A DNA stretch of 64,000 nucleotides from an uncultured Lachnospiraceae bacterium. GTDB taxonomy: Bacteria; Bacillota; Clostridia; Lachnospirales; Lachnospiraceae. The notes beneath the pieces are model-generated. The model saw only the letters and a program-made list of their open reading frames with translations, was not told where the DNA came from and ran no database searches. A program made the position numbers and the translations under genes. The DNA lies in assembly GCA_946531495.1 (NCBI GenBank), contig CAMNAQ010000003.1:1-64000 (forward strand), written 5' to 3'. Of this stretch, positions 19,401 to 28,411 are shown piece after piece (within the stretch, counting starts at the first letter, position 1; every line of letters begins with the position of its first letter).

Positions 19401-19991
19401 ATGTACAAGAAACAGATGATAATGCAGAAGGTTGTCTGCTTTATAATGCTCGCTTCATCGGTTGTCACTTTTGCCTATTCTCTTGGCATAATGAGTGATC
19501 TGTTCGAGTCGTTTTATTATTCTATCAGAAGTACGGAAAATCCTTCCAGGAATCCGATCGCGGGTTCACTTATATACTATGACATGCAGGACTTCAATAA
19601 GGCCTTTCTTAAGGTGGGCATAGCCCTTATCCTTATAGCGCTTCTTCTTTTTGTGACCAATACACATGTGAGAAGAAGATATTATATCGGAAATGTGATC
19701 GCGGTGCTGGTGAATACGGTAGCCAATATAGGAGCAGCTGTCTGGGCATCATCGCAGATAGCAATATACAAAGACAAGTTTGTTAACGAGGTAGATTTTC
19801 AGGCGTTTCGTGAATATGCCGACCTCATGAATTCTTACTATACGGAATCAACGTTCTGGTTTGACGTTCATATATATGTATTCGGATTTTCAATTGTGGC
19901 ATGCATTCTTCTTATAGGCAACATGATATGGAAGTTCATGCTCATGGATCAGGAAAAGAAATTAATAGACAGCGGAAAGGAGGCAGCCTGA
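19401..19991 (+). CDS. hypothetical membrane protein
   Basis: 196 aa, about 4 hydrophobic segments; same operon. Confidence 0.65.
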   Translation: MYKKQMIMQKVVCFIMLASSVVTFAYSLGIMSDLFESFYYSIRSTENPSRNPIAGSLIYYDMQDFNKAFLKVGIALILIALLLFVTNTHVRRRYYIGNVIAVLVNTVANIGAAVWASSQIAIYKDKFVNEVDFQAFREYADLMNSYYTESTFWFDVHIYVFGFSIVACILLIGNMIWKFMLMDQEKKLIDSGKEAA

Positions 19992-20497
19992 TGGAAGCAG
20001 ACGATAAGTACACGCGGATAGACCGCATGCGCTATACAAAAAACACTCTTTCGGCAAGCCTTGCGTACCTGGCAATCCTCTTTGACGTCATCTACTTTAT
20101 AAATATATATGCCTCGGATATCAATTATGATGTAGGGGCATATTATTATCAGATAAGGATGGGAATATCCATCGTATATAACCTTCTCTTTATGCTCGCC
20201 ACATTCCTTTGTTCCGAAGGTGTTAAGAGCTATAAAAAGAATTACAGCTACTACCTGATCGTAATAGGAGCTGTACAGGTAATAAGGATCTTCCTTCTTC
20301 CTCTTAAGGCATCACAGGCTGAAAATGTGGTTGACGGAGTGGCATCCAAGGTTATGGGCAAAGCACAGTTTACGCTGGTTTCAGCATATCTTCTTGCTTC
20401 CGCCGCCTGCTGTGTGATCTCTGCCGTGGTCGGTCTGGTAAAGTGTGGTGAGCTTCACGCTCATGAAAAGGCATTAAAGGAGCAGTCAAATGGCTGA
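19991..20497 (+). CDS. hypothetical membrane protein
   Basis: MEADDKYTRIDRMRYTKNTL...; start overlaps previous stop; about 4 TM. Confidence 0.68.
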   Translation: MEADDKYTRIDRMRYTKNTLSASLAYLAILFDVIYFINIYASDINYDVGAYYYQIRMGISIVYNLLFMLATFLCSEGVKSYKKNYSYYLIVIGAVQVIRIFLLPLKASQAENVVDGVASKVMGKAQFTLVSAYLLASAACCVISAVVGLVKCGELHAHEKALKEQSNG

Positions 20498-21563
20498 ATT
20501 ATCCCTGCAGCATCTCGACAAAATATATGATAACAAGGTTCAGGCGGTATATGATTTTAACCTTGATGTAAAAGACGGAGAACTGATCGTTCTCGTCGGT
20601 CCTTCAGGATGTGGAAAGTCCACAACTCTTCGTATGGTTGCCGGACTTGAAGATATTTCCAGGGGCCATCTTATAATGGATGGTAAGGACATTACACAGA
20701 CTCCGCCCAAGGACCGTGATATGGCCATGGTATTTCAGAACTATGCTCTTTACGGACACATGACCGTATATGAGAACATGGCTTTTTCCCTTACTCTTCG
20801 CAAGGAAAATCCCAATTACATTCATAAGAAGGTTCTTGCAGCCGCAGAGATACTCGGACTTACCGAGCAGCTCAATAAAAAGCCCGCTCAGCTTTCCGGA
20901 GGACAGAGACAGAGAGTTGCGATGGGACGTTCGATCGTAAGAAGTCCCAAGCTGTTTCTCTTTGACGAGCCTTTATCCAATCTTGATGCCAAGCTCCGCG
21001 GATCGACAAGAAGGGAGATCCTTCTCCTTCATAAGAGACTTGGTGCAACGATGATGTATGTTACTCATGATCAGACGGAAGCACTTACTCTTGCTGACAG
21101 GATCGTATGTATGTCAATGGGACATGTTCAGCAGATAGGAACGCCTCTTGAGCTTTATGATAATCCTGCCAATCTCTTTGTTGCCGGATTTATCGGACTT
21201 CCTCCGATGAACTTTTTTGATATTAATATCGTGGACGGCTATGCTGTTTGCGATCAGTTCAGGATGGAACTTCTTCCCGAAGAAAAGAAGATGCTTGCCT
21301 CGTACAACGGCAAGAGCGTTACACTTGGTGTAAGGCCTGAGGATGTTAAGCCCGGAGGAAATATAAAGGTGAAGGTAGCATCCAACGAAAATCTCGGAAT
21401 GAACACTCTTGTTCACGGACATCTCGGAGATTCGAACATAAAGATCACAGGCAAATTCAAGGGCTGGTGTGATTATAAAGACGGAGACCTTGTCGATGTA
21501 GGCTTTACAAAGTGCCACTTCTTTGATAAAGAAACGACCAATGCTATTCGTTTGGAGGCATGA
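20490..21563 (+). CDS. ABC transporter ATP-binding protein (UgpC/MsmK/MsmX-like), copy 1
   Basis: Walker A GPSGCGKST, LSGGQRQRVAMGRS, Walker B LFLFDEPLSNLD. Confidence 0.95.
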   Translation: MAELSLQHLDKIYDNKVQAVYDFNLDVKDGELIVLVGPSGCGKSTTLRMVAGLEDISRGHLIMDGKDITQTPPKDRDMAMVFQNYALYGHMTVYENMAFSLTLRKENPNYIHKKVLAAAEILGLTEQLNKKPAQLSGGQRQRVAMGRSIVRSPKLFLFDEPLSNLDAKLRGSTRREILLLHKRLGATMMYVTHDQTEALTLADRIVCMSMGHVQQIGTPLELYDNPANLFVAGFIGLPPMNFFDINIVDGYAVCDQFRMELLPEEKKMLASYNGKSVTLGVRPEDVKPGGNIKVKVASNENLGMNTLVHGHLGDSNIKITGKFKGWCDYKDGDLVDVGFTKCHFFDKETTNAIRLEA

Positions 21564-22147
21564 AAATGGGTAAGACCCCCGAAAAAAACAAAAAGAGCGG
21601 AAACGGAATATTCAAGGGACCTGAGTTTATACGTAAATTCATCGTTTCATTAAAGCGTCGTCCCCAGAATGTCCCGCTGCTGATCTATATAATCGCATTT
21701 TGCATTTATTCGCTTAATCTTACGAATATTTCGCATACAACGGCAAGGATACTCGGAAAGAATATGGGATTGTACGGATTTATCACCATGCTGTTTTCGA
21801 TCCTTCTCATAGTCTGCTTCATGAATTCCTTCCCCAGAAGAAAGAAGCCCAATTATCCGATGCTCATACTGATGTTTGCAATGGTCGGTGCGGTTGTTTT
21901 CTGCGACATCAAATATCAGAACATTGTCTTTACAGCACTCAACAGATCCGAGAACCCGGTAAAGATAGAGGTATATATCGCAAAGGCATATAATGTGCTC
22001 AATACGCATGAGATCTTCCTGATCGTCGCATCGGTACTTACGGTTCTGATGCCCCTGTATAAGAGGCTTCTCGGAAAGATCCCGACCGGAGTTGTTATTG
22101 AGGGTAACGATCAGATGGGCGAGATCGAACTTTCGGATGATCAATGA
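21560..22147 (+). CDS. hypothetical membrane protein
   Basis: 195 aa, about 4 TM; 4-bp overlaps with both neighbours. Confidence 0.66.
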   Translation: MKMGKTPEKNKKSGNGIFKGPEFIRKFIVSLKRRPQNVPLLIYIIAFCIYSLNLTNISHTTARILGKNMGLYGFITMLFSILLIVCFMNSFPRRKKPNYPMLILMFAMVGAVVFCDIKYQNIVFTALNRSENPVKIEVYIAKAYNVLNTHEIFLIVASVLTVLMPLYKRLLGKIPTGVVIEGNDQMGEIELSDDQ

Positions 22148-22791
22148 GTAAAAAAAGACCCGATATCCAAAAAGAGAAAAAGGATAAGAGTGAAGTGCCT
22201 TCAGATTATTATGATCTGCACAAAGAGGCGATCGATGATCTTGTAAATGCCACGGAAGAAAACTCCCCTGAAGTTTCGGAGGAGGAGATAGCAAAATATA
22301 CCGGAAAAAAGCTGAAGTTTAAGGCCGGTCCGCTGGTGAAGGCTCTTCTGGTGAAATGGTGGTTTGCAGGCTGCGTATGCTTCCTTTTTCTGTGGGGACT
22401 TGGCCTGTACATAACCGATATGCTCGATCAGCTCTTTATCCTGGGGCTTGCGGGAGGAGTGTTCACGGATCTTCTCGTCAATAATGTCCTCAGGTTCATC
22501 GAGGGAACAAAAGGTGCTAATGACAAGTACATGATGTTTCCCGATAAGAGATACAGGAATTTCCTTTTTAACATCATTTATTCTTTCGTGATCCTGTTTT
22601 TCGTTATGACCGTGTATGCTGCGGTAAATGCCGCGTATGCCGGGATAAGCGGGGCACCTGACATGCTGGCGCTGGGGGTTGAACCAATATTGTACGGCGC
22701 ACTGTATACGCTTTTTGATATGTTGTTCATCAAAATGAAGCACGTTTTTGCAAGCATCCTGAAGGATGCAAGGCGGGTTAACAATAAATAA
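22144..22791 (+). CDS. hypothetical membrane protein
   Basis: 215 aa, TM segments; 4-bp overlap with previous gene. Confidence 0.66.
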   Translation: MSKKRPDIQKEKKDKSEVPSDYYDLHKEAIDDLVNATEENSPEVSEEEIAKYTGKKLKFKAGPLVKALLVKWWFAGCVCFLFLWGLGLYITDMLDQLFILGLAGGVFTDLLVNNVLRFIEGTKGANDKYMMFPDKRYRNFLFNIIYSFVILFFVMTVYAAVNAAYAGISGAPDMLALGVEPILYGALYTLFDMLFIKMKHVFASILKDARRVNNK

Positions 22792-22805
22792 CCGGAGAAT
22801 GACAA

Positions 22806-23882
22806 ATGGCATATCTTGAACTGAAAGACATCAACAAAATATATCCCAACGGATTCCATGCGGTTCATGATTTCAATCTTTCGATAGAAAAAGGTGAATT
22901 CATAGTATTCGTAGGTCCCTCCGGCTGCGGTAAATCCACAACGCTCAGAATGATCGCCGGACTTGAGGATATCAGCAAGGGTGAATTCCTTATAAACGGA
23001 AAACGTGCCAATGAGCTCGGACCCAGACAGCGTGAGGTAGCAATGGTATTCCAGAGCTATGCACTTTATCCTCAGCTCACCGTATACGATAATCTCGGAT
23101 ACGGCCTGACTCTTCAGGGAGTGGATGAGGATGAGATAGAGGAGAAGGTTACCAAGGTAGCTTCCATCCTCGGACTTACGGACTATCTCGACAGATTCCC
23201 AAGAGCTCTCTCCGGAGGACAGAGACAGCGTGTGGCGGTCGGACGTGCGATCATCCGCAAGGTTGGAGTGTTCCTTATGGATGAGCCCTTGTCCAATCTC
23301 GATGCCAAGCAGAGAGTGACGATGCGTTCGGAGATCACCAATATCCATAAGGAGACCGGTGCGACTACCATCTATGTAACCCACGACCAGACCGAAGCTA
23401 TGACAATGGCTGACAGGATCGTTGTAATGAAGGAGGGCGTTGTACAGCAGATCGGAACTCCCAAGGATCTGTATTTTGAACCGGTGAACATGTTCGTAGC
23501 AGGATTCATCGGAGAGCCTCCAATGAACTTCATCAAAACCTCCGTAAAGGATGGCGCAGTCCTTATAGGTGAAAACAAGCTGGATCTTAAAGCGGTATTT
23601 GCCGAAAAGATTGCTCCGTATGAGGGAAAGGATATAGTCATCGGATTCAGACCGGAATCCATAATCCCCATGGCTACGGATGGTGCGTTCTCCATGAAGT
23701 GTATTGTGGAACTTACCGAGATGCTCGGCGATAACACTAATGTATATGTAAACATCGGCGATGATAAGGCAATCCTCAAGGTTAATCCTCATAACACACC
23801 TGTCATGGACTCACAGATGGAATTCTCAGTTCCTTACGAGAGCGTATATCTCTTCGATCCGGAAACCGAAAACAGGATCTGA
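22806..23882 (+). CDS. ABC transporter ATP-binding protein (UgpC/MsmK/MsmX-like), copy 2
   Basis: Walker A GPSGCGKST, LSGGQRQRVAVGRA, Walker B VFLMDEPLSNLD. Confidence 0.95.
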   Translation: MAYLELKDINKIYPNGFHAVHDFNLSIEKGEFIVFVGPSGCGKSTTLRMIAGLEDISKGEFLINGKRANELGPRQREVAMVFQSYALYPQLTVYDNLGYGLTLQGVDEDEIEEKVTKVASILGLTDYLDRFPRALSGGQRQRVAVGRAIIRKVGVFLMDEPLSNLDAKQRVTMRSEITNIHKETGATTIYVTHDQTEAMTMADRIVVMKEGVVQQIGTPKDLYFEPVNMFVAGFIGEPPMNFIKTSVKDGAVLIGENKLDLKAVFAEKIAPYEGKDIVIGFRPESIIPMATDGAFSMKCIVELTEMLGDNTNVYVNIGDDKAILKVNPHNTPVMDSQMEFSVPYESVYLFDPETENRI

Positions 23883-23893
23883 TAATGATAATA

Positions 23894-23928
23894 AAAATGT
23901 TCCCTGCATTTGCAGGGAACATTTTTTT
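23894..23928 (+). terminator. intrinsic terminator
   Basis: aatgttccctgca-ttt-gcagggaacattttttt. Confidence 0.9.
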
Positions 23929-23969
23929 GTCCGGAAAAAGCGGGTGCATATATCATTTTACGCGGCTCT

Positions 23970-24515
23970 TCAGCTGCCTAGACCTAGATCATCGTGATGA
24001 GCTCTGAGCTTTCCGACAGCAAGCCTGATGGGATGATAAAGGGTCAGCATAAGCGTAAAATTTCCGATGCAATGAGCCACATCGAACGGGATCCCGGCAA
24101 CCCACCATGTAAATCCGGCCTTTAAGGCTTTTTCCAGGGTCTGCGGCTTTGTGAAAAAGATCACCTGGGCGGGTGTGCACATCAGTCCGAAAGCAAGCCC
24201 GAAGAAGCCCGATAAAAGCGCCCAGAAAAGAGCAGAGCGGTTTTTTCTGAAGATCATAGCCATTATCACGAGCAGGGGCCATATGTACAGATACATTATT
24301 ATCCATACATGAGGTCCGTAAATGCCGGCTTCCACCGAGATGAAGATCGGTACGATTATCAGTGCTTTCCATCCCATTAACAGTGTAAACATGATCAGCC
24401 AGAAGGAAGTCAGTTCGATGTTTGGCAAAAAGGACAGCGCTATCTTACAGCTTTCTATAAGAGCTACTGCCATTCCGATATATGCGATGTCCTTAATGCT
24501 GAATCCTTTTTTCAT
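23970..24515 (-). CDS. ECF-type transporter S component-like membrane protein
   Basis: MKKGFSIKDIAYIGMAVALIESCKIALSFLPNIELTSFWLIMFTLLMG pattern; about 5-6 TM. Confidence 0.72.
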   Translation of the reverse strand: MKKGFSIKDIAYIGMAVALIESCKIALSFLPNIELTSFWLIMFTLLMGWKALIIVPIFISVEAGIYGPHVWIIMYLYIWPLLVIMAMIFRKNRSALFWALLSGFFGLAFGLMCTPAQVIFFTKPQTLEKALKAGFTWWVAGIPFDVAHCIGNFTLMLTLYHPIRLAVGKLRAHHDDLGLGS

Positions 24516-24547
24516 CCCTTGTCAGATCCTGTGAAAATATAAATGCC

Positions 24548-24577
24548 TGCGGATCATCCGGCCGCAGGCATTTTTTA
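24548..24577. terminator. stem-loop between DUF4430 gene and S-component gene
   Basis: aatgcctgcgg-atcatccgg-ccgcaggcatttttt. Confidence 0.65.
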
Positions 24578-24605
24578 CGGTATGGGTACAGCTTCCGTAA
24601 ATGTA

Positions 24606-25442
24606 TTACGCTGCTTCGTATACTATTGAATAAGTAACACCGTCTTCAACGGGCTGTGAATCGATGCCGTACTGTCCGTATTCTCCGTCTACATAGAATG
24701 CCCAGTAAGCGTTGTCCTCTGCATATACAGCCTTCTCGCCGTTTACGGTCTCGACCATCATTCCGTATTCGCTCTCGGTGCCGTCATAGGTAAGGCCTTC
24801 TGCCTCATCCATGGCCTGCCTGAGGAATTCTGCATCGGTAGCGACTTCGTATGTAACGGTGTTTCCGTCGGAACCGGTAACCTCGATGATGATATGCTTG
24901 CTTCCTGCCTCATTTGCAGAAGCATCGGCGGATTCATATACGATGGAATAAGTATCTCCGTCGTTAACGGGCTGTGAATCGATGCCATACTGTCCGTACT
25001 CTCCGTTTACATAGAATGCCCAGTACGCATTGTCCTCTGCATATACAGCCTTCTCGCCGTTTACGGTCTCGACCATCATTCCGTATTCGCTCTCGGTGCC
25101 GTCATAGGTAAGGCCTTCTGCTTCGTCCATAGCCTGTCTGAGGAAGTCTGCATTCGTGGACACTTCATAGGTCACAATGCTTCCGTCTGCGCTCTTTACT
25201 TCGATGATGATATTCTTGCTTCCTGCTGCATCTGAATTGTTTTCTTCAGAGCCTGCATCATTACTGTCTGCATCGGTTACACTGCTGTCATCTGTCTGAG
25301 CTGTCTGCTGCTCTGATGCAGCGCTTCCGGATGAGGGCTTCGGCTTTGCAATATTGTAGATAACGATAAATGCTGCGATGAGTACGACAAGTGCGCATAC
25401 TCCGATGATAAGACCTTTTTTGTTTTTCATTTTTTCATTCAC
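24606..25442 (-). CDS. membrane-anchored protein with two tandem DUF4430-like domains
   Basis: N-terminal TM, Ser/Asp-rich linker, then two copies of IIIEV..DG..VTYEV..(DGTESEYGMMVETVNGEKAVYAEDNAYWAFYV.GEYGQYGIDSQPV.DG..YSIVYE). Confidence 0.8.
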   Translation of the reverse strand: MNEKMKNKKGLIIGVCALVVLIAAFIVIYNIAKPKPSSGSAASEQQTAQTDDSSVTDADSNDAGSEENNSDAAGSKNIIIEVKSADGSIVTYEVSTNADFLRQAMDEAEGLTYDGTESEYGMMVETVNGEKAVYAEDNAYWAFYVNGEYGQYGIDSQPVNDGDTYSIVYESADASANEAGSKHIIIEVTGSDGNTVTYEVATDAEFLRQAMDEAEGLTYDGTESEYGMMVETVNGEKAVYAEDNAYWAFYVDGEYGQYGIDSQPVEDGVTYSIVYEAA

Positions 25443-25476
25443 TCCTTTTTCGTGAAGAGCTTTTCATCTCTGCATG

Positions 25477-25501
25477 AAAAAAACTCCGGGTGTCCCGGAG
25501 T
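25477..25501 (-). terminator. riboswitch expression-platform terminator
   Basis: On minus strand ACTCCGGG-ACA-CCCGGAGT TTTTTT, between aptamer and ORF. Confidence 0.8.
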
Positions 25502-25621
25502 AATGAAAGATCTGCCCATAGCAAACACAAACACACAGGATGTATTGCCGTAAAAAACAATACACTCTGTGACAGGTGTAAAAAAAGGGTTTCACTACCC
25601 ATTACGCGGGGTCTCGAAATA

Positions 25622-25880
25622 ATGCAGACAGGCAGGTCTTTCGGCTGGGGTTTTTAAAGCGGCATATCACCACCTTCTCGAAGAAAAGGAAAAGCCTTGA
25701 TTCTTCAATGGGCTTGTCTGCCGGACAATTGGTGAATGTCATAAACCGACACGGCGACGCGTTCGTGCGGGAATCACACCCGCTTCCCTATTCTCCCGTA
25801 TCCTTATCACGAAGTGATCATGCTTTCCGGATGAGAAAACAAAAACGTGATTCGGCACGGATACAGGCACCTGTAAGCTC
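25622..25880 (-). ncRNA. cobalamin (B12) riboswitch
   Basis: Minus strand has AGGGAAGCGGGTGTGATTCCCGCACGA core and B12-box AGCCGAAAGACCTGCC; 5' AGGTGCCTGTATCCG. Confidence 0.9.
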
Positions 25881-25902
25881 TTCAATATTTAATTGCAAAA
25901 GG

Positions 25903-25931
25903 ATGTTACCACAAGGCCCTGATATATGCAA
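25903..25931 (-). promoter_or_regulatory. candidate promoter for riboswitch transcript
   Basis: Minus strand TTGCAT, 17 bp, TAACAT. Confidence 0.45.
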
Positions 25932-26026
25932 ATATAAGCACAAATGTTATAATATAGCAGTCTGTAAGGTTCATCATAGCCGTCTGTTGTAACGGCAGAT
26001 AACAGTTTTCACCGGAGGATTTTTTC

Positions 26027-28318
26027 ATGGCAGAAAAGACCGTAAAGAAGACCTCGTCAAAAATACAAAATTCCGGCGCACCTTCCGCGTCAGGAAAAAA
26101 AGGATCGCCGGAAAAGAAAAAGTCATCTTCATCAAAAACCATATCCCCATCCGCTGCTGAAAGCATTGCGCTGGAGACCCGGAATGCGGTGAAGAAATTT
26201 GCGACCATTTCCGATGTGAGAGCAGCCATAACGAATCTCGGAGAGATCCATATGGAGCCCTACGACGTTATAGAAGGATATGGCGTAAGACCGGGCATAT
26301 ATGAACTGAACGGGGCTACGGCGATCCCTACCGGTGTCAATTTCACTATCTCATCCAATCAGGCATATTCATGCGAACTGCTTCTTTTTAAAAGAGAAAG
26401 CAACACTCCCTATGCCGTACTTCCTTTCCCGGACAGCTACCGCATAGGTAATGTCTGGTCCATGATCGTGTTTGATATCGATATCGAGGATTTTGAATAC
26501 GCATACCGGTTTGACGGCCCTTATGATAAGGATAAAGGACTGATCTTTGACAAGAACAGGATAGTGCTCGATCCGTATGCAAAGGCTGTGACCGGCCAGA
26601 GTAAATGGGGAACTCATAATTCATCCATATACAAGGCGCGTGTGGTCAAGAACAATTTTGACTGGGGCAGACATACGAGAAAGCATAAATCCATGGAGGA
26701 TCTCATAATCTATGAGATGCATGTCAGGGGCTTTACCAAGGATCCGTCCTCGGGAGCCGGGGAAAAATGCGGTACATTTGCCGGGATCATGGAAAAGATC
26801 CCTTATCTTAAGGAACTTGGCGTGAATGCTCTCGAACTCATGCCCATCTTTGAATTTGATGAAACTCTCGACCACAGGGACTTTTACGGAAGAGAGCTGA
26901 TGGATTACTGGGGATATAATACGATATCCTTTTTTGCACCGAATACCAGCTATACATCGGCGATAGAATATAACCGTGAAGGAACCGAACTCAGGGAGCT
27001 GATCAAGGCCTGCCACGAAAATGACATTGATGTTCTGCTGGATGTGGTATTCAATCATACCGCGGAAGGAAATGAAAACGGACCGGCTTTTTCCTTCAAG
27101 GGGATCGATAATAATATCTATTACATGCTGACTCCGGACGGGCATTATTTTAATTTTTCCGGATGCGGCAATACCCTTAACTGCAACCACCCGATCGTTC
27201 AAAGGATGATCCTTGACTGTCTCAGATACTGGGTGACGACATATCATGTGGATGGCTTCAGGTTCGATCTTGCAACGATCCTCGGAAGAAATGAGGACGG
27301 GTCTCCGATGAGCAAACCGCCGCTCCTTCAGTCCCTTGCATATGATCCAATACTCGGAAGATCAAAGCTGATCGCCGAGGCCTGGGATGCCGGCGGATTG
27401 TACCAGGTGGGCACATTCCCTTCCTGGAACAGATGGGCTGAATGGAACGGAAGATACCGTGACGATATCAGATCCTTTTTAAAGGGTGATCCGGGCAAGG
27501 CCTGTGATGCTGCAAAGAGGATATGCGGTTCTCCGGATCTGTATATCCCTGAGGTAAGGGGCCACAACGCATCGGTCAATTTCATAAATTGTCATGACGG
27601 CTTTACGCTTCATGATATGTATGTTTACAACGATAAGCATAATGATGAAAATAACTGGAACAATACCGACGGCGCCAATGATAACAGGAGCTGGAATTGC
27701 GGTACCGAAGGTGAGACCAGCGATCCGGGTATCAATGCACTCAGAAGAAGGATGGTAAGAAATGCCGCTGCGGTTCTTATGATGAGCAGGGGAACTCCGA
27801 TGTTCTTCATGGGCGATGAATTCGGTAATTCCCAGGGCGGAAATAATAATGCTTACTGTCAGGATAATTACATTTCCTGGCTCAACTGGAAGGACCTTGA
27901 ATCCAACAGCGGACTCTTCGATTTTTTCAGGCAGCTGATAAGGTTCAGAAAAGAGCATGACTGTATCAGGAAAAAGTGTGGGAATGATGCACTCGGCCTT
28001 CCGGGAATGTCGGTACATGACACCACTCCATGGAACAGTGATTTCTGCGATTATTCCCACTATGTGGGTGTGTGCTTTGCCGGATATCCGGGGAAGAAGG
28101 ATTATGAGCATCCCCAGGCGGTGTTCCTTGCGATAAATACCTATTGGGAGGACCTGGATGCTTCACTTCCCGCGCTTCCCGAGGAAAGCGGATACAGCTG
28201 GGTGCTGGCGGCAGATACATTCCTTGAGACGCCCTTTGATGCGGGCGGAGAAATATGCACCGGCTCCTTCAGGATAAGTGCAAGAAGCGTCAGGATCTAT
28301 GAGGCTCTCAAACAGTAG
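26027..28318 (+). CDS. glgX: glycogen debranching enzyme / isoamylase-type GH13
   Basis: DVVFNHTAEGNENGP, VDGFRFDLATILGR, IAEAWDAGGLYQVG, FINCHDGFTLHDMYVYNDKHN. Confidence 0.93.
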   Translation: MAEKTVKKTSSKIQNSGAPSASGKKGSPEKKKSSSSKTISPSAAESIALETRNAVKKFATISDVRAAITNLGEIHMEPYDVIEGYGVRPGIYELNGATAIPTGVNFTISSNQAYSCELLLFKRESNTPYAVLPFPDSYRIGNVWSMIVFDIDIEDFEYAYRFDGPYDKDKGLIFDKNRIVLDPYAKAVTGQSKWGTHNSSIYKARVVKNNFDWGRHTRKHKSMEDLIIYEMHVRGFTKDPSSGAGEKCGTFAGIMEKIPYLKELGVNALELMPIFEFDETLDHRDFYGRELMDYWGYNTISFFAPNTSYTSAIEYNREGTELRELIKACHENDIDVLLDVVFNHTAEGNENGPAFSFKGIDNNIYYMLTPDGHYFNFSGCGNTLNCNHPIVQRMILDCLRYWVTTYHVDGFRFDLATILGRNEDGSPMSKPPLLQSLAYDPILGRSKLIAEAWDAGGLYQVGTFPSWNRWAEWNGRYRDDIRSFLKGDPGKACDAAKRICGSPDLYIPEVRGHNASVNFINCHDGFTLHDMYVYNDKHNDENNWNNTDGANDNRSWNCGTEGETSDPGINALRRRMVRNAAAVLMMSRGTPMFFMGDEFGNSQGGNNNAYCQDNYISWLNWKDLESNSGLFDFFRQLIRFRKEHDCIRKKCGNDALGLPGMSVHDTTPWNSDFCDYSHYVGVCFAGYPGKKDYEHPQAVFLAINTYWEDLDASLPALPEESGYSWVLAADTFLETPFDAGGEICTGSFRISARSVRIYEALKQ

Positions 28319-28411
28319 AAAATGCGCGCTTTTAATTGAAATAATCGGGCCAAACGAGTAAGATATGTACGTTAAAGATTTATAAAAATCCTAATTCAAA
28401 GGAGAAAGATT

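Noticed and set aside
22578-23792. 404-aa minus-strand ORF
   Set aside because: Antisense shadow of the second ABC ATPase, which has clear Walker motifs; codon bias artefact.
25708-25992. 94-aa + strand ORF
   Set aside because: Lies antisense over the cobalamin riboswitch; no RBS or recognisable protein.
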